A DNA stretch of 64,000 nucleotides. Origin: Desulfovibrio psychrotolerans. GTDB lineage: Bacteria; Desulfobacterota; Desulfovibrionia; Desulfovibrionales; Desulfovibrionaceae. The stretch spans positions 310,001-374,000 of the forward strand of contig NZ_BLVP01000001.1 in NCBI RefSeq assembly GCF_013340305.1. Direction: 5' to 3'. This document shows positions 6,856-15,599 of this stretch, in pieces. The position numbers were made by a program, and so were the translations under genes. Under the pieces are notes generated by a model. The model saw only the letters and a program-made list of their open reading frames with translations, had not been told where the DNA came from and made no database searches. Every line of letters starts with the position of its first letter. Positions within the stretch are counted from its first letter, which is position 1.

Positions 6856-8751
6856 ATGGCCAACCTTTACGATACCACGCTGCCCATGCTGCTGTTGGAA
6901 AACAGCCTCACCAGACCAAACCACACTGCCCTGCGCGAAAAGCACATGGGCGTCTGGCAGCCCTTCACCTACGCACGCTACCACGCCATCACCGCAGAAT
7001 TTGCCGCGGGGCTTAAGGCGCTGGGTTTCGGCAAAGGCGACACCATCGTCATCATAGGCGACAACCGCCCGGAATGGCTGTGGGCGCAGCTTGCCATACA
7101 GGGGCTGGGCGGCAGGTCGCTCGGCCTGTATCAGGATTCTCCGGCAGAAGAAATCGGCTACGTGTTCGAACTCTCCTCAGCCCGGCTTGTGGTGGCGGAA
7201 GATCAGGAGCAGGTGGATAAAATACTCTCCATCCGGCAATCGCTGCCGCTCCTGCAATACATCGTCTACCACGACCCCAAAGGCCTCATTGCTTACGATG
7301 CGTCGGGCCTGAAGTCCTTTGACGAAATCTGCGCCCTGGGCAGAGACCGCGCTGCAGAGTTCGACCGCTGGGCGGCAGAAGTCTCCCCGGACGAAATAGC
7401 TCTCATCGCCACCACCTCAGGCTCCACCGGGCGTCCCAAGCTTGCCCTGCTCTCGCACCGCAACCTGCTTTCCATGGCGTGGAACCTCGGCCTTTCGGAC
7501 CCCAAGCACCAGACGGACGAATTCGTCTCCTTCCTGCCGCTGGCGTGGATGGGCGAGCAGATGATGGCCGCCTCCTCCGCCCTGCTGTTCGGATTCTGCG
7601 TGAACTTTCCCGAAGAGCCGGACACCGTGCAGGAAAACATCCGCGAAATCGGCCCGCATCTCATCTTCTCCCCGCCACGCGTGTGGGAAAACATGGCCGC
7701 CAAGGTGCGCGTGCGCATCATGGAAACCACGCCGTTCAAACGCCTGCTCTTCAACCTGTTTATGCCCGTGGGCATGCGCCACGCCTCCACCGTGCTGCGC
7801 GGCGAAAAACCCGGCGCCGGCCTGCGCATAGCCTACACCCTCGCCCAGTGGGGTCTCTTCCGTGCCCTGCGCGACAGGCTGGGCTTCTCGCGCATCCGTT
7901 CCGCCTCCACAGGCGGCGCACCGCTGGGGCCGGATACCTTCACCTTCTTCCACGCGCTCGGCGTCAATCTCAAGCAGATATACGGGCAAACGGAAATCGC
8001 GGGCATATCCTGCATCCACCGTGACGGAGCCGTCAGCTTCGAAACCGTGGGCGAACCCATTGCCGAAACGGAAATCCGCATCTCGGAAGAAGGCGAAATC
8101 CTCTCCCGCAGCCCCGCCGTCTTCCACGGCTACCTCGGCAACGATAAAGCAACTGCAGAAACCATCACAGAAGGCTGGCTGCACTCCGGCGATGCCGGAT
8201 ACGTTAACGACAACGGCCAGCTCGTCATCATAGACCGCCTGTCGGACGTCATGACCACAGCAGGCGGCACCCGTTTCTCGCCGCAGTTCATCGAGAACAA
8301 ACTCAAGTTCTCCACCTACATTCAGGAAGCCGTGGTGCTCGGGCACGAGCGGGACTTCATCACGGCCATCATCTGTCTGGACGGCGACATTGCCGGCCGC
8401 TGGGCGGAATCCAATGCCCTCACCTACACCACCTATCAGGACCTTGCCGCCAAACGGGAGCTGTATGACCTCATAGAGGCCGAAATAGCCGCCATAAACC
8501 CCGCGCTGCAAAACGGCACGCAGATACGGCGGTTCGCGCTGCTGTTCAAGGAGCTGGATGCGGACGACAACGAGCTGACCCGTACCCGCAAGATACGGCG
8601 CAAGATCATAGGCGAACGCTACGCGCCGCTCATCCACGCCCTGTATAACGGCACGTCAATCACCGACCTTTCCATAGAGATCACCTATCAGGACGGCTCC
8701 CGGCGGCAGATATCCGGCCCCGTCGCCATCCGCACGGTGGGAGAACAGTAA
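6856..8751 (+). CDS. AMP-binding long-chain-type acyl-CoA synthetase
   Basis: A 631-residue adenylate-forming enzyme that activates a carboxylic acid to its CoA thioester through an acyl-AMP. The AMP/P-loop motif TTSGSTGRPK lies near residue 186, YGQTE near 375, and the hinge region GDAGYVNDNGQLVIIDRLSDVM near 435-460. It belongs to the FadD15-like group that is often encoded with LivFGHMK-type importers. It begins immediately after the livG stop and is followed by livH after 10 bases. The natural substrate cannot be read from sequence; an imported fatty or aromatic acid is the likely case. Confidence 0.9.
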   Translation: MANLYDTTLPMLLLENSLTRPNHTALREKHMGVWQPFTYARYHAITAEFAAGLKALGFGKGDTIVIIGDNRPEWLWAQLAIQGLGGRSLGLYQDSPAEEIGYVFELSSARLVVAEDQEQVDKILSIRQSLPLLQYIVYHDPKGLIAYDASGLKSFDEICALGRDRAAEFDRWAAEVSPDEIALIATTSGSTGRPKLALLSHRNLLSMAWNLGLSDPKHQTDEFVSFLPLAWMGEQMMAASSALLFGFCVNFPEEPDTVQENIREIGPHLIFSPPRVWENMAAKVRVRIMETTPFKRLLFNLFMPVGMRHASTVLRGEKPGAGLRIAYTLAQWGLFRALRDRLGFSRIRSASTGGAPLGPDTFTFFHALGVNLKQIYGQTEIAGISCIHRDGAVSFETVGEPIAETEIRISEEGEILSRSPAVFHGYLGNDKATAETITEGWLHSGDAGYVNDNGQLVIIDRLSDVMTTAGGTRFSPQFIENKLKFSTYIQEAVVLGHERDFITAIICLDGDIAGRWAESNALTYTTYQDLAAKRELYDLIEAEIAAINPALQNGTQIRRFALLFKELDADDNELTRTRKIRRKIIGERYAPLIHALYNGTSITDLSIEITYQDGSRRQISGPVAIRTVGEQ

Positions 8752-8760
8752 GGAAACGCC

Positions 8761-9648
8761 ATGGAATACTACCTGCAACTCATCATCAACGGCCTTGTTG
8801 TCGGCTCCATCTACAGCCTGGTTGCTCTCGGCTTCGTCATCATTTTCAAGGCGACCAAGGTGGTCAACTTTGCACAGGGCGAAATGGTCATGGTGGGCGC
8901 CTATGTCTGCTTTGCCCTGACCGTGCAGTTTCAACTGCCCTTCCTGCTCTCCTTCCTGATGACGCTGGCCTTTTCCGTGCTTCTGGCACTGGCTGTGGAA
9001 CGCATGGTGCTGCGCCCCCTCATCGGCGAACCCATCATATCCGTCATCATGGTCACCATCGGCCTCTCCTCCATGCTCAAGGCTTTCGTGCAGATGTGCT
9101 GGGGCACGCAAATTCAGGTTTTCCCGCCCATTCTGCCGCAGGACCCGTTTGTGCTCATGGGCCTGCCCATCGCTCCGGTATACGTGGCCGCCTTCTGCCT
9201 TTCACTACTGCTGTTCGGCATATTCAGCCTGTTCTTCAAATACTCCTCGCTGGGCATAGCCATGCGCGCCACCGCCTTCGACCAGCAGGCAGCGCAGTCC
9301 ATGGGCATAGGCATCAAATCCATCTTCGCCCTGTCATGGTGCATTGCGGCGGTCGTTTCCAGCATAGGCGGCATCATTCTGGGCAACATTAACGGCATAA
9401 ACGCCCAGCTGGGCCACCTTGGCCTCAAGGTCTTTCCCGCCGTCATTCTGGGCGGGCTGGACAGCCTGCTCGGTGCCGCTCTGGGCGGCCTCATCATCGG
9501 CGTGCTGGAAAACCTGTGCGAAGGCGTGGTGAAAGACCTGTTCGGGCTGGGCGGCTTCCGCGAAGTGGCTTCCTTCATCGTGCTGGTCATCATCCTTATG
9601 GTCAAACCCTACGGCCTGTTCGGAACCAAAGAGATTGAGCGGGTATAA
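8761..9648 (+). CDS. livH: LivH-type ABC transporter permease
   Basis: A 295-residue inner-membrane permease with about 8 hydrophobic segments. The start LIINGLVVGSIYSLVALGF and the segment FKATKVVNFAQGEMVMVGAY are characteristic of LivH, as is GLKVFPAVILGGLDSLLGA near residue 220, the contact region for the ATPase. A purine-rich Shine-Dalgarno (AAGGAA) lies before the ATG. With LivM it forms the channel of a hydrophobic or aromatic acid / amino acid importer. Confidence 0.95.
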   Translation: MEYYLQLIINGLVVGSIYSLVALGFVIIFKATKVVNFAQGEMVMVGAYVCFALTVQFQLPFLLSFLMTLAFSVLLALAVERMVLRPLIGEPIISVIMVTIGLSSMLKAFVQMCWGTQIQVFPPILPQDPFVLMGLPIAPVYVAAFCLSLLLFGIFSLFFKYSSLGIAMRATAFDQQAAQSMGIGIKSIFALSWCIAAVVSSIGGIILGNINGINAQLGHLGLKVFPAVILGGLDSLLGAALGGLIIGVLENLCEGVVKDLFGLGGFREVASFIVLVIILMVKPYGLFGTKEIERV

Positions 9649-9650
9649 TC

Positions 9651-10694
9651 ATGCAAAAATGCGGTCTTTTCTACACATCCTACGCGGCGGAAGACGCCCT
9701 CTTCCCCTCGCGCTTCCAGAAAGGGTGCCTTGCCCTCTTCTTTGCGGCCCTGCTGGCCTGCCCGCTGGCACTGGATGCCTATGCCATATCGGTGCTTAAC
9801 CTCATCCTCATCGCGGTCATCGGCGCGGTTTCTCTGAACCTGCTCACGGGCATGTGCGGCCAGATGTCTCTTGGCCATGGTGCCTTCGTGGGCGTAGGAG
9901 CTTACGGTGCTGCGGTGCTTTCCAACATGGGGCTGCCCTTCTTCGCCGCCCTGCTCGGGGGCGGTCTTCTCGCAGCCATGGTGGGCATGTTCTTCGGCAT
10001 TCCTTCCCTGCGACTCAAGGGCATCTACCTGGCCATCTCCACGCTGGCAGCGCAGCTTATTCTGGAATACGTGTTCCTGCACTGGTCCGGCTTCACGGGC
10101 GGGGCTAACGGCCTGCCCGTAGAACCCCCGCAGATCTTCGGCTATTCCTTTGATTCAGATGCCAGCATCTTCTACCTCATCCTCGGCGTCACCACGCTGT
10201 CCGTGCTTGCCGTAAGCAACGTTGCACGCTGCCGGTCCGGCAGAGCCTTTGTGGCCATACGCGACTACCACCAGTCCGCAGAAAACGTGGGGGTGAACCT
10301 GTTCACCTTCAAGCTTCAGGCCTTCGGCTTCAGTTCCTTTCTGGCGGGCATCGCAGGAGGGCTGTGGGCGCACTACACCATGTACATCACGCCGGAACAG
10401 TTCTCCATCTCCCTCTCGGTAAGCTACCTTGCCATGATCATCATCGGCGGCATGGGCTCGGTGCTCGGTTCCATCTTCGGGGCCATCTTCATCACCCTGC
10501 TGCCCGAAGCGCTCAACCTTATCACCACCGGCCTTGCCGGCATCGCCCCGGACATGAGCGCCCTCATCATTCCCATGAAGGAAGGCGTGTTCGGCCTCAT
10601 GCTGGTCCTCTTCCTCATCTTCGAACCGGAAGGGCTGGCCCGCAAATGGCGCCTGACCAAGGCGTACTGGAAACTCTATCCCTTTGCCTACTGA
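9651..10694 (+). CDS. livM: LivM-type ABC transporter permease
   Basis: A 347-residue permease with about 9-10 membrane segments. LNLLTGMCGQMSLGHGAFVGVGAYGAA and the late segment SYLAMIIIGGMGSVLGSIFGA are LivM hallmarks. The ATG follows the livH stop after two bases. The N-terminus of about 25 residues is polar and cytoplasmic before the first helix. Partner of LivH in the same importer. Confidence 0.95.
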   Translation: MQKCGLFYTSYAAEDALFPSRFQKGCLALFFAALLACPLALDAYAISVLNLILIAVIGAVSLNLLTGMCGQMSLGHGAFVGVGAYGAAVLSNMGLPFFAALLGGGLLAAMVGMFFGIPSLRLKGIYLAISTLAAQLILEYVFLHWSGFTGGANGLPVEPPQIFGYSFDSDASIFYLILGVTTLSVLAVSNVARCRSGRAFVAIRDYHQSAENVGVNLFTFKLQAFGFSSFLAGIAGGLWAHYTMYITPEQFSISLSVSYLAMIIIGGMGSVLGSIFGAIFITLLPEALNLITTGLAGIAPDMSALIIPMKEGVFGLMLVLFLIFEPEGLARKWRLTKAYWKLYPFAY

Positions 10695-10743
10695 CGGCGG
10701 CACCGCAAGGCGCATCCGCAACACCCGGAAAATGGAGAACGAC

Positions 10744-11901
10744 ATGAAAAGAATTATCGCTCTGGCCATGCTGGCCCTGTTTCTGAGCACGGGGCCTGCT
10801 TCCGCCGCCTACAAGGTGGGCGTGCTCTCAGATCTTACCGGCCCCACGTCCAGCGTGGGGGTTTCCTATGCGCAGGGCATCAAGGACTGCATAACCTACG
10901 TGAACGAGAACGGCGGCATAAACGGCCAGCCTGTGGAGCTCATTCAGGTGGACTACGCCTACAACGTGCAGCAGGCCCTTGCCGCCTACAAACGGTTTCT
11001 CTCCAGCGGCATAGTGGCCTTGCAGGGCTGGGGCACGGGCGACACGGAAGCTCTGGTCAAGTTCGTCGCCAAGGACAAAATTCCCGTATTCTCCGCCTCT
11101 TACTCCCCGCACCTCATGGACCCCTCCAAGGCTCCCTACAACTTCACCATCTCCCCGGACTATTCCACACAGGGCAGGGCCGGACTCAAATACCTGCGCG
11201 AAACATGGCAGCAGGAGCGCGCCCCCAAACTGGCCTTCATGTTCCCGGATAATCCTTACGGGACAGTGCCCATTGCCGCCATGAAGGAATACGCGGCAGA
11301 GCTGGGCTTCGAGGTCGTGGGACAGGAAAACGTGGACCTCAAGGCCATTGACGCCACCCCGCAGCTTCTGAGCCTCAAAAAGGTGGAACCGGACTTCATC
11401 TGGACAGGCGGCACCACCCCCTCCACCGCCGTGATAATGAAAGACGCGCAGAAGCTGGGCATTGCCTCCACCTTCCTGACCAACATCTGGAGCAGTGACG
11501 AAGACATCTTCAAGCTGGCGGGAGAAGCCGCCACAGGCCACTTCGGCATACAGGCCGCCGCCATCTACGGGCAGGATGTGCCGGGAATGGCAGTCATCCG
11601 CAACATCACGGGCGACACCCCGCAGATGACCCATTACCTGCGCGGCTTTGTCTCTGCCCTTGTCATGTGCGAAGGCATGAAAATGGCTGCCGCTCAGGGC
11701 GAGGTAACCGGCGAGAGCCTGAAAAACGCGCTGGAATCCATGCGCGATTACGACCCCATGGGCCTTGCCCCGGCCGTCAGCTTCTTCGAGAACGACCATC
11801 GCCCGAACATGGCCGTAAACATCTGCACCTTCCGCGAAGGCAAGCTGGAATTCGTTAAAACCGAAACGCTGGAACGCAAGATGGAGTGGCTCGGCCAATA
11901 G
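10744..11901 (+). CDS. livK: Periplasmic substrate-binding protein of the Liv-type importer
   Basis: A 385-residue periplasmic-binding protein of the branched-chain amino acid/amide family. The start at 10744 gives a normal signal peptide (MKRI, a hydrophobic core, then cleavage after ASA near residue 20) and has a GGAG Shine-Dalgarno; the longer in-frame start would spoil the signal. The mature part begins YKVGVLSDLTGPTSSVG, the usual entry to this fold, and QGWGTGDTEALVKFVAKDKIPVFSASYSP follows the family pattern. In this family the ligand may be a branched-chain amino acid, an amide or an aromatic acid; context with two CoA ligases favours a carboxylic acid. Confidence 0.93.
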   Translation: MKRIIALAMLALFLSTGPASAAYKVGVLSDLTGPTSSVGVSYAQGIKDCITYVNENGGINGQPVELIQVDYAYNVQQALAAYKRFLSSGIVALQGWGTGDTEALVKFVAKDKIPVFSASYSPHLMDPSKAPYNFTISPDYSTQGRAGLKYLRETWQQERAPKLAFMFPDNPYGTVPIAAMKEYAAELGFEVVGQENVDLKAIDATPQLLSLKKVEPDFIWTGGTTPSTAVIMKDAQKLGIASTFLTNIWSSDEDIFKLAGEAATGHFGIQAAAIYGQDVPGMAVIRNITGDTPQMTHYLRGFVSALVMCEGMKMAAAQGEVTGESLKNALESMRDYDPMGLAPAVSFFENDHRPNMAVNICTFREGKLEFVKTETLERKMEWLGQ

Positions 11902-11999
11902 CCTGTCATACCGGCGGGCACGGGCACTCAGCCCATGCCCGCCATATTCCGGCAGATTCCCGGCCACAGCGGCCGCAACAACCAAAGAGAGATGAATGC

Positions 12000-12797
12000 A
12001 TGAATGTTCTTCAGGTCATGAACCTGGAAGTGGTCTACAACGATGTGGTGCTGGTGCTCAAAGGCCTTTCTCTGGATGTGGCCAAGGGCAGCATCACCAC
12101 CCTGCTCGGTGCCAACGGCGCGGGCAAGTCCACCACGCTTAAGGCCATATCCGGCCTGCTGGCAGGCGAAAACGGCAAAGTCACCTCCGGCAGCATCCTG
12201 TACAACGGTGCCGAAACCGTCCGCCATAACCCGGAAAAGCTGGTGCGGTCCGGCGTGTTTCAGGTCATGGAAGGCCGCCGCATCTTCGAGGACCTGACCG
12301 TGGAAGAAAACCTGCGCTGCGGAGCATACACCCAGCCCCGCAAGGATTTTGCGCACAACGCGGAAAAGGTGTACACCTATTTCCCACGGCTCAAGGAGCG
12401 GCGCACCCAGCTTGCAGGCTACATGTCCGGCGGCGAACAGCAGATGCTGGCCATCGGGCGGGCGGTCATGGCCTGCCCCAAACTTCTGCTGCTGGATGAA
12501 CCCTCCCTCGGCCTTGCTCCCCTGCTGGTGGAAGAAATCTTCGAGATCGTTGGCAAAATCAACCGTACAGAAGGCGTGAGCGTGCTGCTTGTGGAACAGA
12601 ACGCCCGTATGGGGCTTTCCATCGCCGACTACGGCTACATCATGGAAAACGGCCGTATCGTCATGGACGGCAACGGCAAAGACCTGCTCAACAACCCGGA
12701 TGTGCAGGAATTCTACCTCGGCCTCGGCCACGGCGGAGAAAAACGCAGCTACCGCGATGTAAAACACTACAGACGCCGCAAACGCTGGCTCGGCTAA
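12000..12797 (+). CDS. livF: LivF-type ABC transporter ATP-binding protein
   Basis: A 265-residue ATPase, second of the importer. Walker A GANGAGKS (about residues 37-44), the ABC signature MSGGEQQMLAIGRAV, Walker B LLLLDEPSLGLAP and the H-loop region VLLVEQNARMGL are all intact. FQVMEGRRIFEDLTVEENLRCGAY is a LivF hallmark. I chose the ATG at 12000 (AGAGAG upstream); the frame is open back to 11886, but that part is unlike the family. The C-terminus is about 25 residues longer than usual and basic. Confidence 0.93.
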   Translation: MNVLQVMNLEVVYNDVVLVLKGLSLDVAKGSITTLLGANGAGKSTTLKAISGLLAGENGKVTSGSILYNGAETVRHNPEKLVRSGVFQVMEGRRIFEDLTVEENLRCGAYTQPRKDFAHNAEKVYTYFPRLKERRTQLAGYMSGGEQQMLAIGRAVMACPKLLLLDEPSLGLAPLLVEEIFEIVGKINRTEGVSVLLVEQNARMGLSIADYGYIMENGRIVMDGNGKDLLNNPDVQEFYLGLGHGGEKRSYRDVKHYRRRKRWLG

Positions 12798-12857
12798 CCC
12801 CCTGCCCGCCAACAGCCCAATGAAGAATCAGGACACCAATCCCCAGCCGGAGGAAGC

Positions 12858-14123
12858 ATGAACGCCACGCAGGAACTCTATCATCAGCAAGAGGCGGAAT
12901 CTCCCGAGCAACGCGCCGAACGGCAGTGGACCTCTGTCCGGGCTGTGCTGGACAAGGCCGTTTCCTTTGAAGGCGAATGCCGCTCCCGCCTCGCCGCAGC
13001 AGGCATACAGGCCAGCGACATCCGCTCGCTGGAAGATTTTTCCGCCATCCCGGTGCTGCGCAAAAAGGATATTTCCTCCCTGCAACGCGAGAAGGGGCTG
13101 GAATGGTTTCTTTCCTGCCAGCCGGGCAGACTTTCGCGCATCTACCAGTCCCCCGGCCCGCTCTACGACCCGGAAGGCAACGCGCCGGACTACTGGGGCT
13201 GGACAGAAGCCTTTTACGCAGCGGGTTTCCGCGCGGGAGACCTCGCCCAGATGACCTTCAGTTACCACCTCACCCCTGCGGGCCTCATGCTGGAAGAGCC
13301 CCTGCGCACGCTCGGCTGCGCGGTCATTCCTGCCGGTCCCGGCAACTCCGCCGTGCAGTTGCAGCTCATGACGGAGCTTCCCGTCACCGCCTTCGTGGGC
13401 ATGACCAGCTTTCTGAAATCACTGGGCGAAAACGCGCTGGGCAAGGGCCTTGATCCTGCCGCAAACCTGCGCCTTCGCGTCGGCTTCGTGGCTGCGGAAC
13501 GCCTGCCGGAAAGCCTGCGTACAGAGGTGCAGAACATGTTCGGCATGACCATACGCCAAGGCTACGGCACGGCAGACGTGGGCTGCATCGCCTACGAATG
13601 CCCGCACCTCGGCGGCATGCACCTGTCCACCCGCTGCCTTGTGGAGATATGCGACCCCGCCACGGGACGCCCCGTTTCCCCCGGCGAGATGGGCGAGGTG
13701 GTGGTCACACCTTTCACGCTAGACTATCCTCTGGTCCGCCTCGCCACGGGCGACCTTTCCCGGCTTAGCACCGCTCCCTGCGCCTGCGGACGCACCGCCC
13801 CCAAGCTGCAGGGCATCCTCGGCCGCGTGGACGATACCGCCAAGGTGCGCGGCCAGTTCATCTACCCCGCGCAGGTGGCGCAGGTTATGGCAGGCTTCCC
13901 GCAGATACGGCGGCATCAGGTGCATATCGGCAACGCGGGCGGCAAAGACTCCCTCTCCCTGCGCATTCAGGTGGAAGGTGCCCCCGGCACAGTAGACCCA
14001 GCGGAAGTGGGCGCGGCGTTTCAGGCTGCCCTCAAGCTGCGCCCTGCGGTCACCGTGCTCCCCCCCGGCGAGACTCTGCCGGAAAACGCCCCGCCTCTTG
14101 TGGATGAGCGCAAATACGATTAG
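12858..14123 (+). CDS. Phenylacetate-CoA ligase (PaaK) family protein
   Basis: A 421-residue adenylate-forming enzyme of the PaaK family, expected to convert an aryl-acetate plus ATP and CoA into aryl-acetyl-CoA. The ELYHQ start, FSAIPVLRKKDI, TFSYHLTPAGLMLEEPLRTLGCAVIPAG and RQGYGTADVGCIAYEC fit the family, as does the late GRVDDTAKVRGQFIYPAQV. The usual P-loop (SSGTTG-type) is replaced by a weak IYQSPGPLYDP, so activity on aryl-acetates should be tested rather than assumed. Good GGAGGAAGC Shine-Dalgarno. It lies at the end of the transporter part and 8 bases before the response regulator. Confidence 0.85.
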   Translation: MNATQELYHQQEAESPEQRAERQWTSVRAVLDKAVSFEGECRSRLAAAGIQASDIRSLEDFSAIPVLRKKDISSLQREKGLEWFLSCQPGRLSRIYQSPGPLYDPEGNAPDYWGWTEAFYAAGFRAGDLAQMTFSYHLTPAGLMLEEPLRTLGCAVIPAGPGNSAVQLQLMTELPVTAFVGMTSFLKSLGENALGKGLDPAANLRLRVGFVAAERLPESLRTEVQNMFGMTIRQGYGTADVGCIAYECPHLGGMHLSTRCLVEICDPATGRPVSPGEMGEVVVTPFTLDYPLVRLATGDLSRLSTAPCACGRTAPKLQGILGRVDDTAKVRGQFIYPAQVAQVMAGFPQIRRHQVHIGNAGGKDSLSLRIQVEGAPGTVDPAEVGAAFQAALKLRPAVTVLPPGETLPENAPPLVDERKYD

Positions 14124-14131
14124 AGAAGCCC

Positions 14132-15589
14132 ATGACCAGATTCCCCACCTACCCCGTCCTGCTCGTGGATGATGAAGAGACTTGGCTCCGCTCGTTCTCG
14201 CTTGCCCTCAAATCGCAGGGCATAGACAACATCATCTGCTGTCAGGACAGCCGGAAGGTTCCGGAAATTCTGGCGGAAACGGAAATAGAGGTCATCGCGG
14301 CAGACCTTGCCATGCCCGGCATTCCCGGCGATGAACTCATCGACATGGTCACTGCCCGCTATCCGGACATCCCCGTGCTGGTCATCACCGGCCTCAGTCA
14401 GGTAGAAACGGCGGTCAGGTGCATCAAGCGCGGAGCCTTCGACTTCTTCGTCAAAACCAACGACAAGAGCAGCCTTGTCTCCGGCATCCGCCACGCCATC
14501 CAGATACGCGAACTCAAACGCGAAAACAGCAGCCTGCGCTCACGGTTCCTGCACGATACGCTGGAACATCCGGAGGCCTTCGAATCCATTGTCACCTGCT
14601 CCAAGACCATGCGCTCCGTCTTCCAGTACATAGAGGCCATAGCCCCCAGCAGCCAGCCCGTTCTCATCACCGGCGAATCGGGCGTGGGCAAGGAGCTGGT
14701 CGCTCAGGCCATACACAGGCTGAGCGGCAGGCAGGGGGAATTCATCCCTGTCAACGTGGCGGGGCTGGACGACAACATTTTCGCAGACACCCTGTTCGGA
14801 CACCGCAAAGGGGCCTTCACCGGCGCGGACAAGGCCCGTCCGGGACTGGTGGAAAACGCCCGCGGCGGCACACTGTTTCTGGACGAAATAGGCGATCTGG
14901 CTCCCGCCTCGCAGGTCAAGCTGCTCCGGCTGGTACAGGAACGCGAATACCTGCCCATAGGCTCAGATGTAACGCGCAAGACCGATGCGCGCATCATCGC
15001 GGCAACCAATGCGGAACCGGAAGCCCTCAACGACCCGGACCGCTTCCGTTCAGACCTCTACTACCGGCTGCGCGCGCACCATGTACACCTCCCCCCCCTG
15101 CGTGACCGGCGCGAAGACCTGCCCCTGCTGGTAGATCACTTCCTGCGCAAGGGGTGCGGCAACCGCAAAAAGCCCGCCCTGCCCCCGGCCCTGTTGCCCA
15201 TGCTCGCCGCCTACCCCTTTCCCGGCAACGTGCGGGAACTGCAGTTCCTCATACTGGACGCCCTGAGCTGTTCCGGTTCCGATATGCTGGATATGGAACG
15301 CATCAGCACCCATATCGGCAAACATCCCTCCGCAGGTCTCATCCCGCATGCTGTCCATCCGCCGCACAAGGAAGAAACCCCGGAATCCGTATCCCCGGCC
15401 CTGCCCGCAACGGAAACAGGCAACGGGCACATCCTTTTCGGGCCGGAACTGCCCACCCTCAGGCACGCCTGTGATGCGCTGGTAAGCGAGGCCATGCGCC
15501 GCACAGGCGGCAATCAGGCCCTTGCGGCAACCCTGCTGGGCATTTCCCGTCAGGCTCTCAACAAACGCCTGCACAAGGCCAGAGACTGA
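14132..15589 (+). CDS. Sigma-54-dependent response regulator (NtrC family)
   Basis: A 485-residue three-domain activator. The receiver domain (about 1-125) has the acidic pair in LLVDDEE, phospho-acceptor D58 in AADLAMPG and the conserved Lys in FFVKTNDK. The AAA+ domain (about 150-385) has Walker A GESGVGKE near 180-187, the sigma-54-contacting GAFTGA loop and Walker B GTLFLDEIGD. The C-terminal Fis-type helix-turn-helix ends ALAATLLGISRQALNKRLHKA. It is encoded with its sensor kinase, and probably activates the sigma-54 promoter candidate at 5365 by binding the GCAAC-N4-GTTGC dyads; that link is inferred. Confidence 0.95.
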   Translation: MTRFPTYPVLLVDDEETWLRSFSLALKSQGIDNIICCQDSRKVPEILAETEIEVIAADLAMPGIPGDELIDMVTARYPDIPVLVITGLSQVETAVRCIKRGAFDFFVKTNDKSSLVSGIRHAIQIRELKRENSSLRSRFLHDTLEHPEAFESIVTCSKTMRSVFQYIEAIAPSSQPVLITGESGVGKELVAQAIHRLSGRQGEFIPVNVAGLDDNIFADTLFGHRKGAFTGADKARPGLVENARGGTLFLDEIGDLAPASQVKLLRLVQEREYLPIGSDVTRKTDARIIAATNAEPEALNDPDRFRSDLYYRLRAHHVHLPPLRDRREDLPLLVDHFLRKGCGNRKKPALPPALLPMLAAYPFPGNVRELQFLILDALSCSGSDMLDMERISTHIGKHPSAGLIPHAVHPPHKEETPESVSPALPATETGNGHILFGPELPTLRHACDALVSEAMRRTGGNQALAATLLGISRQALNKRLHKARD

Positions 15590-15599
15590 AGAGGCGTGC

